Positions 31,534 through 43,833 are shown, counted from the first letter of the stretch. The stretch: 64,000 bases of DNA from Aromatoleum toluclasticum ATCC 700605 (GCF_000378245.1 NZ_KB899501.1:1-64000); one strand, 5' to 3'. The notes: generated by a model not told the origin, from the letters alone. Program-made: numbers and translations.

Positions 31534-32574
31534 GTGAGCGACGATACCCAGCAGCCCATCGTCGTCCGGCGCATCAACAAGGTCACCGGTGCAGCGCACG
31601 GCGGCGCATGGAAAATCGCCTACGCCGACTTCGTCACGGCGATGATGGCGTTCTTCCTGCTGATGTGGCTGCTCGGCTCCACGGCCCAGGGCGACCTCGA
31701 GGGCATCGCCGACCACTTCATGAACCCGCTCAAGGTCTCGATGCAGGGCGGCAGCGGGGCGGGCGACAGCTCCAGCGTTATCCAGGGCGGCGGCGAGGAC
31801 CTCACCCGCTCCCTCGGCCAGCGCAAGCGCGGCGAAGTCGAAGGGCGCCGGTCGATCAATCTCGACGCCGCGAAGGGGCGCGAGGTGTATCGCGTCGAGG
31901 GTGAAGACGAAGGCGTGGAAGCGACGCGCGAGCGTGCACGCCTCGAAGACCTCAAGGGGCGCATCGAGGCGCTCGTCGAGGCCGATCCCAAGCTGCGCCC
32001 CTTCCGCAGCCAGATCCTGCTCGACATCACGTCGGAAGGTCTGCGCATCCAGATCGTCGATGCGCAGAACCGCCCCATGTTCAACACCGCAAGCGACGAA
32101 CTGCTGCCGCACACGCGCGAGCTGTTGCGGGCGATCGGGCGCGCACTCAACGACGTTTCCAACCGCCTGAGCCTCTCGGGGCACACCGACTCGGCGCGTT
32201 ACGCCGGCGGCGAGCGCGGCTTCTCGAACTGGGAGCTGTCGAGCAACCGCGCCAATGCCTCGCGCCGCGAGTTGGTCGCCGGAGGACTGGAGGCCGGCAA
32301 GGTGATCCGTGTCGTGGGCCTCGCGGACATGGTTCCGCTGCGCAAGGACGATCTGCTTCATCCGATGAATCGTCGCATCAGCATCATCGTGATGAACAAG
32401 AAGACCGAGGAGGCCGTGCGCAATCAGGCGGGCGCGCTGGATATCGGCTTGTCCGCGCCGCTCGACGGTGGGGATTTGCGCGAAAACATCGAGAGCAGGA
32501 ACCAGGCGCCCGCTGCGCCGGTGAGGGGACGCAGTCCGTTGCCGCTCCCGCTTCCGCCCGTGAAGTCGCCCTGA
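31534..32574 (+). CDS. motB: Flagellar stator protein MotB
   Basis: MotB anchors the stator to peptidoglycan. The 346-residue protein has a single N-terminal membrane helix with the proton-binding Asp32 in AYADFVTAMMAFF. An OmpA-like peptidoglycan-binding domain spans about residues 165-290 (LSLSGHTDSARYAGG and the late NRRISIIVM). The Gly-rich plug/linker (GGSGAGDSSSVIQGGGED) lies between. The Pro-rich C-terminal tail is variable. GTG at 31534 is the start with AAGGGG upstream. It is followed by cheR after 57 bases. Confidence 0.95.
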   Translation: MSDDTQQPIVVRRINKVTGAAHGGAWKIAYADFVTAMMAFFLLMWLLGSTAQGDLEGIADHFMNPLKVSMQGGSGAGDSSSVIQGGGEDLTRSLGQRKRGEVEGRRSINLDAAKGREVYRVEGEDEGVEATRERARLEDLKGRIEALVEADPKLRPFRSQILLDITSEGLRIQIVDAQNRPMFNTASDELLPHTRELLRAIGRALNDVSNRLSLSGHTDSARYAGGERGFSNWELSSNRANASRRELVAGGLEAGKVIRVVGLADMVPLRKDDLLHPMNRRISIIVMNKKTEEAVRNQAGALDIGLSAPLDGGDLRENIESRNQAPAAPVRGRSPLPLPLPPVKSP

Positions 32575-32631
32575 CGCAATGGTTCGCGTGATGGGTTGCC
32601 GTCCGGAAATGGCCTGTGAGGTGGTCTGAAG

Positions 32632-34249
<1,618 letters not shown>

Positions 34250-34353
34250 CATGCGGGCCTCGAGGCGGGCCGGGGGCGGTTCACCCGGGGCGCGACCATA
34301 ATGCGAAAATCCCCGGCAGACGGGAAGCGGTACGCATTCCGTGATGCGGGGCC

Positions 34354-34380
34354 TCAAGTATTTCAGGTCACTGACGTTAT
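34354..34380 (+). promoter_or_regulatory. FliA (sigma-28)-like promoter of cheVVYZA
   Basis: TCAAGTAT (34354-34361) and GACGTTAT (34373-34380) are 11 bases apart. The motif repeats the one before motA almost exactly and ends 65 bases before the first cheV start. Sharing of sequence, spacing and distance between the two motility operons is the main support. Confidence 0.65.
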
Positions 34381-34445
34381 CTTGATTGTAATCACGGCGC
34401 AGGGATGCCGCCCCGATCATATTGCCGCGTATCGCGGAGAGTGAA

Positions 34446-35414
34446 ATGTCCGAACTGTTCAAGAATATCGAGGCCCGCACACGGCTGGCCGGCACGAACA
34501 AGCTGGAAATCCTGCTGTTCACGCTCGGCGTAGACCAACGCACCGGACGCCGCGAGACCTTCGGCATCAACGTGTTCAAGGTGCGCGAGGTGATGCGCAC
34601 CCCGGCCATCACCGCAGCACCGGAAATGCCGTCCTCGGTCGTGGGGATGGTCAGCCTGCGCGGCGTGTTGGTGCCTGTGGTCGATCTCGGCCGTTATGTC
34701 GGCGTCGGAGCCGACGCCAGGCGCGAGATCATGATCGTCACCGAATACAACGGGCACACGCAGGGCTTTCTCGTCGAGGCGGTCGATACCATCCTGCGCC
34801 TCGACTGGTCGCAGATGCGCGTGCCTCCGGACATGCTCACGGCGAACATGGGGGGGCTGGTCACGGCGGTCACGGAGCTCAAGGACAACAGGCTGGTCAT
34901 GATGCTGGACGTCGAGAAGGTACTGGCCGAAACGACGAACCAGGACGACCAGTACCTCTTCAAGGGTATCGAACCGATCGAGGGAAGTACGCATACCGTG
35001 TATTTCGCCGACGATTCCTCGGTTGCGCGCCGCCAGATCGAGCGTACGCTCGAGGTGTTGGGCGTGCCCTACGTCGGGGCGATCAACGGTCGCATGGCGT
35101 GGGAGGAACTGCTGAAGGCGGCTCGCTTCGCCGAGGCCACCGGGCGCAATGTCAGCGATGTGGTGAGCCTGGTTCTCACCGACGTCGAAATGCCGGAGAT
35201 GGACGGCTACATCCTTACCAAGTCGATCAAGTCCGATCCGCGTTTCGCGGGCATCCCCGTGATCATGCACTCGTCGCTGTCGGGCATGTCCAACCAGCAA
35301 CTCGGCAAGTCGGTCGGTGTCGACGAGTACGTTCCCAAGTTCGAACCTCAGCGTCTCGCCGAGACGCTGCGCCGCCTGCTCAATCGGGACGAGCAGCAAA
35401 CCCGCGCGTCCTGA
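34446..35414 (+). CDS. Chemotaxis coupling protein CheV (first copy)
   Basis: CheV combines a CheW-like coupling domain (residues about 10-165, with [17 protein letters not shown] and MVSLRGVLVPVVDLG) and a C-terminal receiver domain. The receiver keeps the acidic pair FADDSS, the phosphoacceptor Asp in [15 protein letters not shown], Ser in MHSSLS and Lys in VPKFEP. It links receptors to CheA and can buffer phosphate. The protein has 322 residues from the ATG at 34446 (GGAG upstream). It is first in a five-gene unit under a FliA-like promoter. A second, clearly related cheV follows after 12 bases. Confidence 0.93.
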   Translation: MSELFKNIEARTRLAGTNKLEILLFTLGVDQRTGRRETFGINVFKVREVMRTPAITAAPEMPSSVVGMVSLRGVLVPVVDLGRYVGVGADARREIMIVTEYNGHTQGFLVEAVDTILRLDWSQMRVPPDMLTANMGGLVTAVTELKDNRLVMMLDVEKVLAETTNQDDQYLFKGIEPIEGSTHTVYFADDSSVARRQIERTLEVLGVPYVGAINGRMAWEELLKAARFAEATGRNVSDVVSLVLTDVEMPEMDGYILTKSIKSDPRFAGIPVIMHSSLSGMSNQQLGKSVGVDEYVPKFEPQRLAETLRRLLNRDEQQTRAS

Positions 35415-35426
35415 GGAATTCCTGTC

Positions 35427-36383
35427 ATGTCCAGTTACCAGACCGAAGAAGACGGCGTGCTCAACGTCGTCGATGGCCGCACCAGTCTCGCCGGCTCGAA
35501 CCGCATGGAGATCCTGCTGTTCTCGCTCGGAACCACGGAAACTTTCGGCATCAACGTGTTCAAGGTCCGGGAGGTGTCGGCCGCACCCTTCATCACGCGC
35601 GCGCCCAACATGCCGACGGGCGTGGAGGGCCTGATCTCGCTGCGTGGCAACGTCATCCCGGTGCTGTCGCTGGCGAAGATCCTGGGCCTGGCGCGCGCTG
35701 GCGATCCGCTCGGCGCGTCGATGATGGTCACCGAATACAGCAAGCGCACGCTCGGCTTCCTGGTGTCGGGAGTCGATCGCATCATCCGCGTCGATTGGGA
35801 CAAGGTGCGCGCGCCGGACAACGTAGCGAGCAGCGTGCATAACTACATCACCGCGATCACCGAACTGCCCGACGGCAAGCTGGTGTCGATCGTCGACGTC
35901 GAGACCGTGCTGGCGACGACCTTCGGCGACGCGGTGGTCGGCAACATCTCGCCGATCCCCGACGGCCAGGACTACGAGGTCTTCTACGTCGACGACTCGG
36001 GCGTCGCCCGGCGCAAGATCTCGGAAGTACTGGACAAGCTGGGGGTCAAGCACAAGCACGCGGTCAATGGCCTGGAGGCCTGGACGCGCCTCCAGGGCAT
36101 TGCCAGTCACGCGCAGCAGATCGGCCACCGGTTGAGCGACGAGCTCGACCTGATTCTCGTCGATGCAGAAATGCCCGAAATGGATGGATACGTGTTGACG
36201 CGCAATATCAAGGCGGACAGGCGCTTCGACGGCATTCCGGTCGTGATGCATTCATCGCTGTCGTCGGAAGCGAACCGGGCGATGGGAAAGCGGGTCGGCG
36301 TGGACGCCTACGTGGCAAAATTCGACGCCGATGCGCTCGCAGATACCCTGCGCCCGCTGCTGACCCGGGGGCGCCAAGGCTGA
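35427..36383 (+). CDS. Chemotaxis coupling protein CheV (second copy)
   Basis: The 318-residue paralogue of the preceding protein has the same layout. The CheW-like domain contains [19 protein letters not shown] and [16 protein letters not shown]. The receiver domain has YVDDSG, phosphoacceptor Asp in [15 protein letters not shown], Ser in MHSSLS and Lys in VAKFDAD. All receiver residues are intact, so both copies should be phosphorylatable. GAGG lies about ten bases before the ATG at 35427. Tandem duplication followed by divergence is apparent from alignment of the two. No cheW gene is present in this cluster. Confidence 0.93.
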   Translation: MSSYQTEEDGVLNVVDGRTSLAGSNRMEILLFSLGTTETFGINVFKVREVSAAPFITRAPNMPTGVEGLISLRGNVIPVLSLAKILGLARAGDPLGASMMVTEYSKRTLGFLVSGVDRIIRVDWDKVRAPDNVASSVHNYITAITELPDGKLVSIVDVETVLATTFGDAVVGNISPIPDGQDYEVFYVDDSGVARRKISEVLDKLGVKHKHAVNGLEAWTRLQGIASHAQQIGHRLSDELDLILVDAEMPEMDGYVLTRNIKADRRFDGIPVVMHSSLSSEANRAMGKRVGVDAYVAKFDADALADTLRPLLTRGRQG

Positions 36384-36417
36384 CCCGGGTCGTGCGCAAG
36401 ATTACGGAGGTACAAGA

Positions 36418-36819
36418 ATGTCCGACCCCAAAATGAAATTCCTCGTCGTCGACGATTTTTCGACCATGCGCCGTATCGTGCGCAACCTGCTCAAGGAGCT
36501 GGGCTTCACGAACGTCGACGAGGCCGAGGATGGCGCCGTCGCCCTGCAGAAGCTCAACAGCGCGCCCTTCGACTTCGTTGTGACGGACTGGAACATGCCC
36601 AACATGGACGGGCTGACGCTGCTACAGACGATCCGCCAGACGCCCCATCTGCGCCACCTGCCGGTGCTCATGGTGACCGCCGAGGCGAAGAAGGAAAACA
36701 TCATCGCTGCGGCACAGGCCGGCGCCAGCGGCTACATCGTCAAGCCCTTCACTGCGGCGACGATGTCCGAAAAGCTGGAAAAGATCTTCGAAAAAATGGG
36801 CAAGAAGGCCACCGCCTGA
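36418..36819 (+). CDS. cheY: Chemotaxis response regulator CheY
   Basis: The 133-residue single-domain receiver is the flagellar-switch regulator. The acidic pair is Asp12/Asp13, the phosphoacceptor Asp57 in [13 protein letters not shown], the switch Thr87 in MVTAEA and Lys109 in IVKPFT, all as in E. coli CheY. GGAGG precedes the start by about eight bases. It is 34 bases upstream of cheZ, its phosphatase, and downstream of the two cheV genes. Confidence 0.97.
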   Translation: MSDPKMKFLVVDDFSTMRRIVRNLLKELGFTNVDEAEDGAVALQKLNSAPFDFVVTDWNMPNMDGLTLLQTIRQTPHLRHLPVLMVTAEAKKENIIAAAQAGASGYIVKPFTAATMSEKLEKIFEKMGKKATA

Positions 36820-36853
36820 AGGGCGGGAAAAGAGACGATCAGGGAGGCCGATA

Positions 36854-37726
36854 ATGGCGAAGAAGCTGAAACAGGACGAGGTCGGGGATTCGGACGAACT
36901 CCAGGCCCTGTTCGACAGCATCGCGAACACCAGGTCGCAGCCGGTGCCGGTGGCGGCGCGGGCTGCGACCGTCCCCGCTCCGGCGGGAGATTCCGGCGGC
37001 GACGACGCGGAACTGCAGGCGCTGTTCGATTCCGTTGCCGCGGGCTTCGATGCCGGGTTCGGCGCCGAACAGACGGCCGCGCCCGCGGCATCCGCAGCCC
37101 CGGCGGTTCAGTCCGAGCACAGCTGCGACGCGGTGTTCACGCGAATCGGACAGATGACACGGCAAGTGCATAACACGCTGCGCGAGCTGGGTACCGACGA
37201 CGGCCTGCAGGATGCCGTGCAGGCCATTCCCGACGCACGCCAGCGCCTGACCTACATCGCGCAGATGACCGAGCAGGCGGCGAGCCGCGTGCTCAACGCG
37301 ACCGACATCGCACAGCCGATCCAGGGCCGTATCCAGTCGGGCGCTGCCGCGCTGCAAGCCCGCTGGGACAAGCTCTTCGCCAACCAGCTGTCGGTCGAGG
37401 AGTTCAAGGCGCTGTCCGGGGAGACGCGCGGATTCCTCGGCGAAGTGGTCGAGGGGAGCCGTGCGACCAACGCGCAGCTGATGGAAATCATGATGGCGCA
37501 GGATTTCCAGGATCTGACCGGCCAGGTGATCAAGAAGGTCGTCGATCTCGCGCAGAAGCTGGAGACGGAACTCCTGCAGGTGCTGCTCGAGGTGACGCCG
37601 GCGGAAAAGCGCGGCGACAAGCACAGCGGGCTGATGAATGGCCCCGTCGTCAGCACCGAGGGCCGCGATGACGTGGTTACGACGCAGGAGCAGGTCGACG
37701 ACCTGCTGGACAGCCTGGGCTTCTGA
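36854..37726 (+). CDS. cheZ: CheY phosphatase CheZ with extended N terminus
   Basis: CheZ dephosphorylates CheY. The catalytic segment MAQDFQDLTGQVIKK is intact, with the Asp (220) and Gln (224) expected to act on CheY. The C-terminal CheY-docking peptide EQVDDLLDSLGF is the last twelve residues. At 290 residues it is longer than E. coli CheZ (about 214). The extra N-terminal 75 residues contain two near-identical repeats, DELQALFDSI (14-23) and AELQALFDSV (52-61), separated by an Ala/Pro-rich stretch. The repeats resemble the C-terminal docking peptide. It lies between cheY and cheA. Confidence 0.94.
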   Translation: MAKKLKQDEVGDSDELQALFDSIANTRSQPVPVAARAATVPAPAGDSGGDDAELQALFDSVAAGFDAGFGAEQTAAPAASAAPAVQSEHSCDAVFTRIGQMTRQVHNTLRELGTDDGLQDAVQAIPDARQRLTYIAQMTEQAASRVLNATDIAQPIQGRIQSGAAALQARWDKLFANQLSVEEFKALSGETRGFLGEVVEGSRATNAQLMEIMMAQDFQDLTGQVIKKVVDLAQKLETELLQVLLEVTPAEKRGDKHSGLMNGPVVSTEGRDDVVTTQEQVDDLLDSLGF

Positions 37727-37821
37727 ACGGTCGATGCCCGGGTTTACCGGTCCGGGCAACGGGATGACCGGGCCGGCGAATGACTGGGGCCGCCGGCCCG
37801 CAACAAGAAAGCGAGAACGTG

Positions 37822-39708
37822 ATGAGTGACTTCGCCGGAATGGAAGACCTTCTTCAGGATTTCCTGATCGAGGCGGGAGACCTGCTCTCCGGGGTCGACA
37901 ACAAGCTCGTGGATCTGGAGCGCTCGCCCGACGACCGCGGCCTGCTCAACGAAATCTTTCGCGGCTTCCATACGATCAAGGGTGGTGCCGGCTTTCTCAA
38001 CGCGACCGAGCTGGTCACGTTGTGCCATCTGACGGAAAACCTGTTCGACAACCTGCGCAATGGCGAACTCGCCGTGACGCCGGAAATCATGGACGTGATC
38101 CTGGCCGCGACGGCGACGGTGCGGGAGATGTTCGCGAGCCTCGAGCAGGGCATGCAGCCGGCGGCGGCCGATCCGGACCTGATCGCTCGCCTCAGGCAGG
38201 CGATCGCGGGGGACCTGGTCGGCAGCGCGAGCGAGGCTTGCGCACCGGCAACGCCGGGCGGCCAGTCTGCGGGCGGTGGTGCTCCCGATTGGGAGCTGTT
38301 GCACGGCGTCGTCACCGGCGTGGCGCGCGTGATGTCGCCGGTGCGTGAAGCCGGGCCGCTTGCGGCGGTCGTCCCGGCCGCCCCGGTGCGTCCGCCCGAG
38401 GAAGTCATCAAGGCGGCGGTGGGTCGCCGTGTGAGCGACAAACCGGGTGCGCCGGTCAGCACCGGACGGCGCGATGGCGAGAAGCAGCGCGACAACTCGA
38501 TCCGCGTCGATACGACACGCCTCGATCAGGTGCTCAACCTGTCGGGCGAGATCGGCCTGACGAAAAACCGCCTGAACGCGCTACGCAGCGACATCCTCTC
38601 CGGCCGCAACGACACCGAGACGCTGCATTCGCTGGATATTGCGGTCAGCCAGCTCGACCTCCTCGTGTCCGACCTGCAGAACGCGGTCATGAAGACGCGC
38701 ATGCAGCCGATCGGGCGCCTGTTCCAGAAGTATCCGCGCATCGCGCGCGACCTCGCACGCAACATGGGCAAGGACGTCGAGCTGGTGCTGGCGGGCGAGG
38801 AGACCGAGATCGACAAGACGATGATCGAGGACCTCGCCGATCCGATCATCCACCTGATCCGCAATGCGGTCGACCACGGCGTCGAGGATGCGGCCGAGCG
38901 GGTCGCGAACGGCAAGCCGGAGAAGTCGATCGTCCGCCTCGAGGCGCGTCAGGAGGGCGACCACATCGTGATCCTCGTCGCCGACGACGGCCGCGGCATG
39001 AATGCCGAGCGCCTGCGTGCGAAGGCAGTCGAGAAGGGACTCATCACCGACGAAGAGTCCAACGCGATGGATGAGCGCCAGAGCTTCAACCTCGTCTTCC
39101 TGCCGGGTTTCTCGATGGCGGCGCAGGTGTCGGACGTGTCGGGCCGCGGCGTCGGCATGGACGTCGTGCGCACCAACATCCAGAAGCTCAACGGCAACAT
39201 CGAGATCCAGTCGCAGCTCGGCAAGGGCACGACCTTCGTGATCAGCCTGCCGCTGACGCTGGCCATCCTGCCGGTGCTGCTCGTGCGCCTGGGCGACCAG
39301 CCCTTCGCGGTGCCTCTCTCGATGGTGCGCGAGATCCTGCCGATCGAGGCGAAGGAGGTGCAGGAGGTTGGCGGGCGCGCGACGATGGTCGTGCGCGGCG
39401 AGGTTCTGCCGATCATGCCGCTGGCCGGGCTGCTGGGCTGGCCGCTGGAGCGCGCGCCGTGCTACGGCGTGCTGATGCAGACCGCGGAAATGTCCTTCAT
39501 CCTCGGCATCGACACGTTCGCGGGCCGCGAAGATGCGGTGATCAAGTCGCTCGACGACTTCCGCCCGAAGGGCGTCGCCGGGGTGACGACCTTGTCGAAC
39601 GGCCAGATCGTGCTGATCCTCGACATGAAGGAGCTGCTCGGCAGCGCCGGCGACCAGCGCTGGCTGAGTCGCGTGACGATGATGGCCAAGCAGGTCGCGA
39701 CCGCCTGA
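37822..39708 (+). CDS. cheA: Chemotaxis histidine kinase CheA, apparently without P2
   Basis: CheA is the receptor-coupled kinase for CheY. In the 628-residue protein, P1 (residues 1-115) has phosphorylated His50 in FRGFHTIKGGAGF. P3 dimerisation begins near 220 (IRVDTTRLDQVLNLSGEIG). The P4 kinase domain has the N box in IHLIRNAVDHG, G1 in ADDGRGM and G2 in GRGVGMDVV. P5 CheW-like coupling fills the last 140 residues. Between P1 and P3 only about 105 Ala/Pro-rich residues occur, so the P2 CheY-binding domain seems missing. ATG at 37822 is preceded by a GTG one codon earlier. A strong terminator follows. Confidence 0.95.
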   Translation: MSDFAGMEDLLQDFLIEAGDLLSGVDNKLVDLERSPDDRGLLNEIFRGFHTIKGGAGFLNATELVTLCHLTENLFDNLRNGELAVTPEIMDVILAATATVREMFASLEQGMQPAAADPDLIARLRQAIAGDLVGSASEACAPATPGGQSAGGGAPDWELLHGVVTGVARVMSPVREAGPLAAVVPAAPVRPPEEVIKAAVGRRVSDKPGAPVSTGRRDGEKQRDNSIRVDTTRLDQVLNLSGEIGLTKNRLNALRSDILSGRNDTETLHSLDIAVSQLDLLVSDLQNAVMKTRMQPIGRLFQKYPRIARDLARNMGKDVELVLAGEETEIDKTMIEDLADPIIHLIRNAVDHGVEDAAERVANGKPEKSIVRLEARQEGDHIVILVADDGRGMNAERLRAKAVEKGLITDEESNAMDERQSFNLVFLPGFSMAAQVSDVSGRGVGMDVVRTNIQKLNGNIEIQSQLGKGTTFVISLPLTLAILPVLLVRLGDQPFAVPLSMVREILPIEAKEVQEVGGRATMVVRGEVLPIMPLAGLLGWPLERAPCYGVLMQTAEMSFILGIDTFAGREDAVIKSLDDFRPKGVAGVTTLSNGQIVLILDMKELLGSAGDQRWLSRVTMMAKQVATA

Positions 39709-39730
39709 GCGCCGGCTGGCGCGGGAAACG

Positions 39731-39768
39731 AAAAGCCCGGCGGGAGGGATGACCTCCGCCGGGCTTTG
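39731..39768 (+). terminator. Terminator after cheA
   Basis: AAAGCCCGGCGG pairs with CCGCCGGGCTTT, extended inward by GAGG/CCTC with a single bulged G and a short loop. It lies 23 bases after the cheA stop, ends the chemotaxis operon and may also serve the convergent transaldolase gene because both arms carry A/T ends. Confidence 0.85.
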
Positions 39769-39813
39769 TCCGGGCTTTGTCTTGTAGTCGTTGTTGCGTC
39801 CGGTCCGCGTGCG

Positions 39814-40899
39814 TCAGCCCGTAAGCTGCATGAGCTGCATGAGCTGCGTGAACGCGTCCTCGAACTGCGCCAGGCCTTCGCGCTGCAGGCGCTCCCCGGC
39901 GGCCGTCATGTCTATGCCCTGGTCGTCCAGCGCATCGAAGGTCGAGCGCGCGGCGCCGACGTCCTCGGCTAGGGTCGCAGCGACCTTGCCGTGGTCGCGC
40001 AGCGCCGCGAGCGTGGCGTCGGGCAGGGTATTCACGGTTTCCGGCCCGATCAGCGGCTCCACGTAGAGCAGGTCGCTGTAGGCCGGATTCTTGGTGCCGG
40101 TGCTTGCCCACAGCATGTACTGCGGGCGTGCGCCCAGCCCGCGCAGTTCCGCGAATGCCGCCCCATGGAAGCGCTCGCGATAGCGCTGGTAGGCGAGTTT
40201 CGCCATCGCCACGGCGGCCTTGCCGCGCAGGGCCGGCGCGTCGCCGCCGAGTTCGTCGAGCTGCTTGTCGACGAGGCTGTCGACGCGGGACAGGAACAGG
40301 CTCGCGACCGACATCACCTTGCGCACGTCGCCGCCGGCCTGGCGCAGCCGCTGCAGGCCCAGGACATAGGCGTCGGCGACGGCATCGACGTGGGCGAGCG
40401 AGAACATCAGCGTCACGTTGACGCTCACGCCGCGGCCGATCAGCAGTTCGATCGCGTCGAGCCCGGCCACGGTCGCCGGCACCTTGATCAGCAGGTTGTC
40501 GCGCGCGACGGCAGCCTTCAGCCGGACGCCCGCGGCCACCGTGCCGGCAGCGTCGTGAGCGAGGGCGGGCGACACCTCGAGGCTCACGTAGCCGGCGTTG
40601 CCGCCGCTGCGTTCCCAGGTGGGCCGCAGCAGGTCGCAGGCGCGCTGCACGTCGGGAATCACCAGCCCTTCGTAGCGCGTCTCCGCGTCCAGAGGCTGTT
40701 GCTTCAGTGCCGCGAGGTCGTCCTCGTAATAGCGCCCGCCAGCGATGGCCTTGTGGAAGATCGCGGGGTTGGTGGTGATGCCATCGACGCCATCCTCGGC
40801 GATCATCTTCGCGAGCTGGCCTTCGTTGAGCAGGGTGCGGGAGAGGTTGTCGAGCCAGACTTGCTGACCCTGGGCGCGGACCTGGAGCAGGGGATTCAT
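39814..40899 (-). CDS. tal: Transaldolase
   Basis: Transaldolase moves a dihydroxyacetone unit between sugar phosphates in the pentose phosphate pathway. The 361-residue protein has the Schiff-base Lys139 in NLLIKVPATVAGLDAIE, with the upstream DGITTNPAIFHKAI and downstream VNVTLMFSLAHVDAV blocks. Its length fits the longer bacterial transaldolase class. ATG at 40899 begins the conserved N terminus (MNPLLQVRAQGQQVWLD); the ribosome binding site is weak. The C terminus ends in a short QLM repeat. It converges on cheA. Confidence 0.94.
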   Translation of the reverse strand: MNPLLQVRAQGQQVWLDNLSRTLLNEGQLAKMIAEDGVDGITTNPAIFHKAIAGGRYYEDDLAALKQQPLDAETRYEGLVIPDVQRACDLLRPTWERSGGNAGYVSLEVSPALAHDAAGTVAAGVRLKAAVARDNLLIKVPATVAGLDAIELLIGRGVSVNVTLMFSLAHVDAVADAYVLGLQRLRQAGGDVRKVMSVASLFLSRVDSLVDKQLDELGGDAPALRGKAAVAMAKLAYQRYRERFHGAAFAELRGLGARPQYMLWASTGTKNPAYSDLLYVEPLIGPETVNTLPDATLAALRDHGKVAATLAEDVGAARSTFDALDDQGIDMTAAGERLQREGLAQFEDAFTQLMQLMQLTG

Positions 40900-41007
40900 G
40901 AGCTGGAGCCGGTGTCGTGTGTGTAGTCGTGGAGATTCATTGTGCAACGAATCGGCGACGGCAAGAAGAGTCCGCGCACGTGGGGGTGTTGCGGGGCGTG
41001 TCCGTCG

Positions 41008-41820
41008 TCAGGCAGCGCCCGCAGCATCGCGCCACGCCAGTGCGTCGAGCACATGGGCGAAGTCTTCCGCGAGGGGCGCGTGCAGGTCGAGCGCTTCTCC
41101 GGTGTGCGGATGCTCGAGCTGCATGCGGGTGCAGGCGAGCAGCAGGCGCGAGACGCCGAAGAGCTGCGCGAACAGCCGGTTGTGCCGCCCCTTGCCGAAG
41201 GTCGCATCACCGATGATGGGGTGCGAGATGTGCTTCAGATGGCGCCGGATCTGGTGGCGGCGGCCGGTGGCGGGGCTGAGTTCGACGAGTGCGTAGCGGC
41301 TCGTCGGGTAGCGGTCGACGCGGTAGGGCAGTTCGGTGGCGGCGAGGCGGCGAAACCGCGTCACGGCGTCCTGCGCGGGGGCGTCCGCCGCGGTTTCGGG
41401 GCGGCGCTCGGCGTCGTCGAAGCGGCGCGTCAGCGGGTGATCGATGACGCCTTCCGCGGGCGGATGGCCGCGCACGACGGCGAGGTAGGTCTTGCACACG
41501 GCCTGCCGTTCGAAGGTCGACGACACCAGGGCGGCCGTCTCGCGATCGAGGGCGAACAGCAGTACCCCGGAGGTGCCCTTGTCGAGGCGGTGCACGGGGT
41601 GCACGTGGCGGCCGATCTGGTCGCGCAGGATCTGCACCGCGAAGCGCTCCTCATGCACGTCCAGGACGGAGCGGTGAACGAGCAGCCCGGAGGGCTTGTG
41701 CACGGCGACGAGGAAGTCGTCGCGGTACAGGATGGGCAGGGTTTCCGCCGGTAGTTCTGCGGCGGGCGGGTCTTCCTGCGGGCCGATGACGGTGGTGGCG
41801 CCGTCCGCGGGGGCGGGCAC
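41008..41820 (-). CDS. truC: RluA-family tRNA pseudouridine synthase (TruC-like)
   Basis: The protein belongs to the RluA/RsuA-type pseudouridine synthases; the compact form without an S4 domain suggests TruC, which modifies tRNA position 65. The catalytic Asp is in VHRLDKGTSGVLLFALD. YLAVVRGHPP and TGRRHQIRRHLKHISHPIIGD are also typical. The N terminus is uncertain: GTG at 41820 gives 270 residues, and a TTG at 41853 overlapping the cysK stop is possible. Homology begins near ILYRDDFLVAVHKPSGLLVH. It lies about 30 bases after cysK and may be co-transcribed with it. Confidence 0.85.
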   Translation of the reverse strand: MPAPADGATTVIGPQEDPPAAELPAETLPILYRDDFLVAVHKPSGLLVHRSVLDVHEERFAVQILRDQIGRHVHPVHRLDKGTSGVLLFALDRETAALVSSTFERQAVCKTYLAVVRGHPPAEGVIDHPLTRRFDDAERRPETAADAPAQDAVTRFRRLAATELPYRVDRYPTSRYALVELSPATGRRHQIRRHLKHISHPIIGDATFGKGRHNRLFAQLFGVSRLLLACTRMQLEHPHTGEALDLHAPLAEDFAHVLDALAWRDAAGAA

Positions 41821-41849
41821 CCCCGCGGCTGCCGTCGAAACGGCGCCGT

Positions 41850-42827
<978 letters not shown>

Positions 42828-42888
42828 TTTGTGGGCTCCATGGTCCGGAAGTTGGAGAATAGCAGGCGGCAGCGTGCGGCGCGCTGCT

Positions 42889-43833
42889 TCATTCTTCGAC
42901 GAGGCCGTTGGCCGTCGGGGTGACGTTGTGGCGCACCGTCGCTTCGCCGAGCGTGGGCGAGCACATCTCGATGAAGCGGTAGGCGAAGCCGCGCAGGTAG
43001 TGCCCGCGCCGTACCGCGATGCGCGTCGTGTTGGCAGAAAACAGGTGGCTGCTGTCGAGCTGGCGAAGTTCGCCCTCTCGGCCGGGCTGGAAGGCCATCG
43101 ACGCAACGATGCCGACGCCCAGTCCCAGTTCGACGTAGGTCTTGATGACATCCGCGTCCATCGCCGACATCGCGACGTCCGGCGCAAGGCCTGCGGCGGC
43201 GAATGCGCGGTCGATGATGGAGCGTCCGGTGAAGCCTTCGTGGTAGGTGATCAGCGGGTATTCGGCGATCGCCTCGAGCGTCAGCGGCGTTGCGCCGTCG
43301 AGCGCATGACCGGCGGGCACGATCACCGAATGGTGCCAGGAGTAGTACGGGAAGGACGCCAGTTCGGCCACGTCCGCGATCGCCTCGGTCGCGATGCCGA
43401 TGTCGGCCTGGCCGTCCAGCAGCATCGACACGATCTCCTCCGGGCTGCCCTGGTGCAGCTTGAGCAGCACCCTGGGATAAGCCTTCTTGAATTCGGTCAC
43501 GACCTTGGGCAGGGCGTAGCGCGCCTGCGTGTGCGTGGTGACGACCGTCAGGCGGCCCTCGTCGCGGTTGCTGTACTGCTCGGCCAGCCGCTTGATGTTG
43601 CCGGCGTCGAGCAGCATGCGCTCGACCATCACGACCAGTTCGCGGCCCGGGTCGGTGAGCCCCAGCAGGCGCTTGCCCTTGCGCACGAAGAGCTCGACGC
43701 CCAGTTCGTCCTCGAGGTCCTTGATGTGCTTGGAGACGCCCGATTGCGAGGTGAAGAGCGCGTTGGCGACCTCCGTGAGGTTGAAGTTGCGCCGCACCGT
43801 CTCGCGGATGATGCGTAGCTGCTGGAAGTTCAT
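42889..43833 (-). CDS. cysB: LysR-family sulfur regulator CysB
   Basis: The 314-residue protein is a CysB-type activator. The helix-turn-helix lies at [20 protein letters not shown] and [20 protein letters not shown]. The effector domain has the CysB-typical [16 protein letters not shown] and [22 protein letters not shown]. CysB proteins bind N-acetylserine or O-acetylserine and activate sulfur-starvation genes. The ATG overlaps the cysA stop as ATGA, so it is translated with the transporter operon it probably regulates. That gives an autoregulatory arrangement. Confidence 0.95.
   Translation of the reverse strand: MNFQQLRIIRETVRRNFNLTEVANALFTSQSGVSKHIKDLEDELGVELFVRKGKRLLGLTDPGRELVVMVERMLLDAGNIKRLAEQYSNRDEGRLTVVTTHTQARYALPKVVTEFKKAYPRVLLKLHQGSPEEIVSMLLDGQADIGIATEAIADVAELASFPYYSWHHSVIVPAGHALDGATPLTLEAIAEYPLITYHEGFTGRSIIDRAFAAAGLAPDVAMSAMDADVIKTYVELGLGVGIVASMAFQPGREGELRQLDSSHLFSANTTRIAVRRGHYLRGFAYRFIEMCSPTLGEATVRHNVTPTANGLVEE

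Noticed and set aside
39829-39860. Tandem AGCTGCATG repeats
   Set aside because: They lie inside the 3' end of the transaldolase gene and encode a QLM repeat; three short copies are not a separate element.
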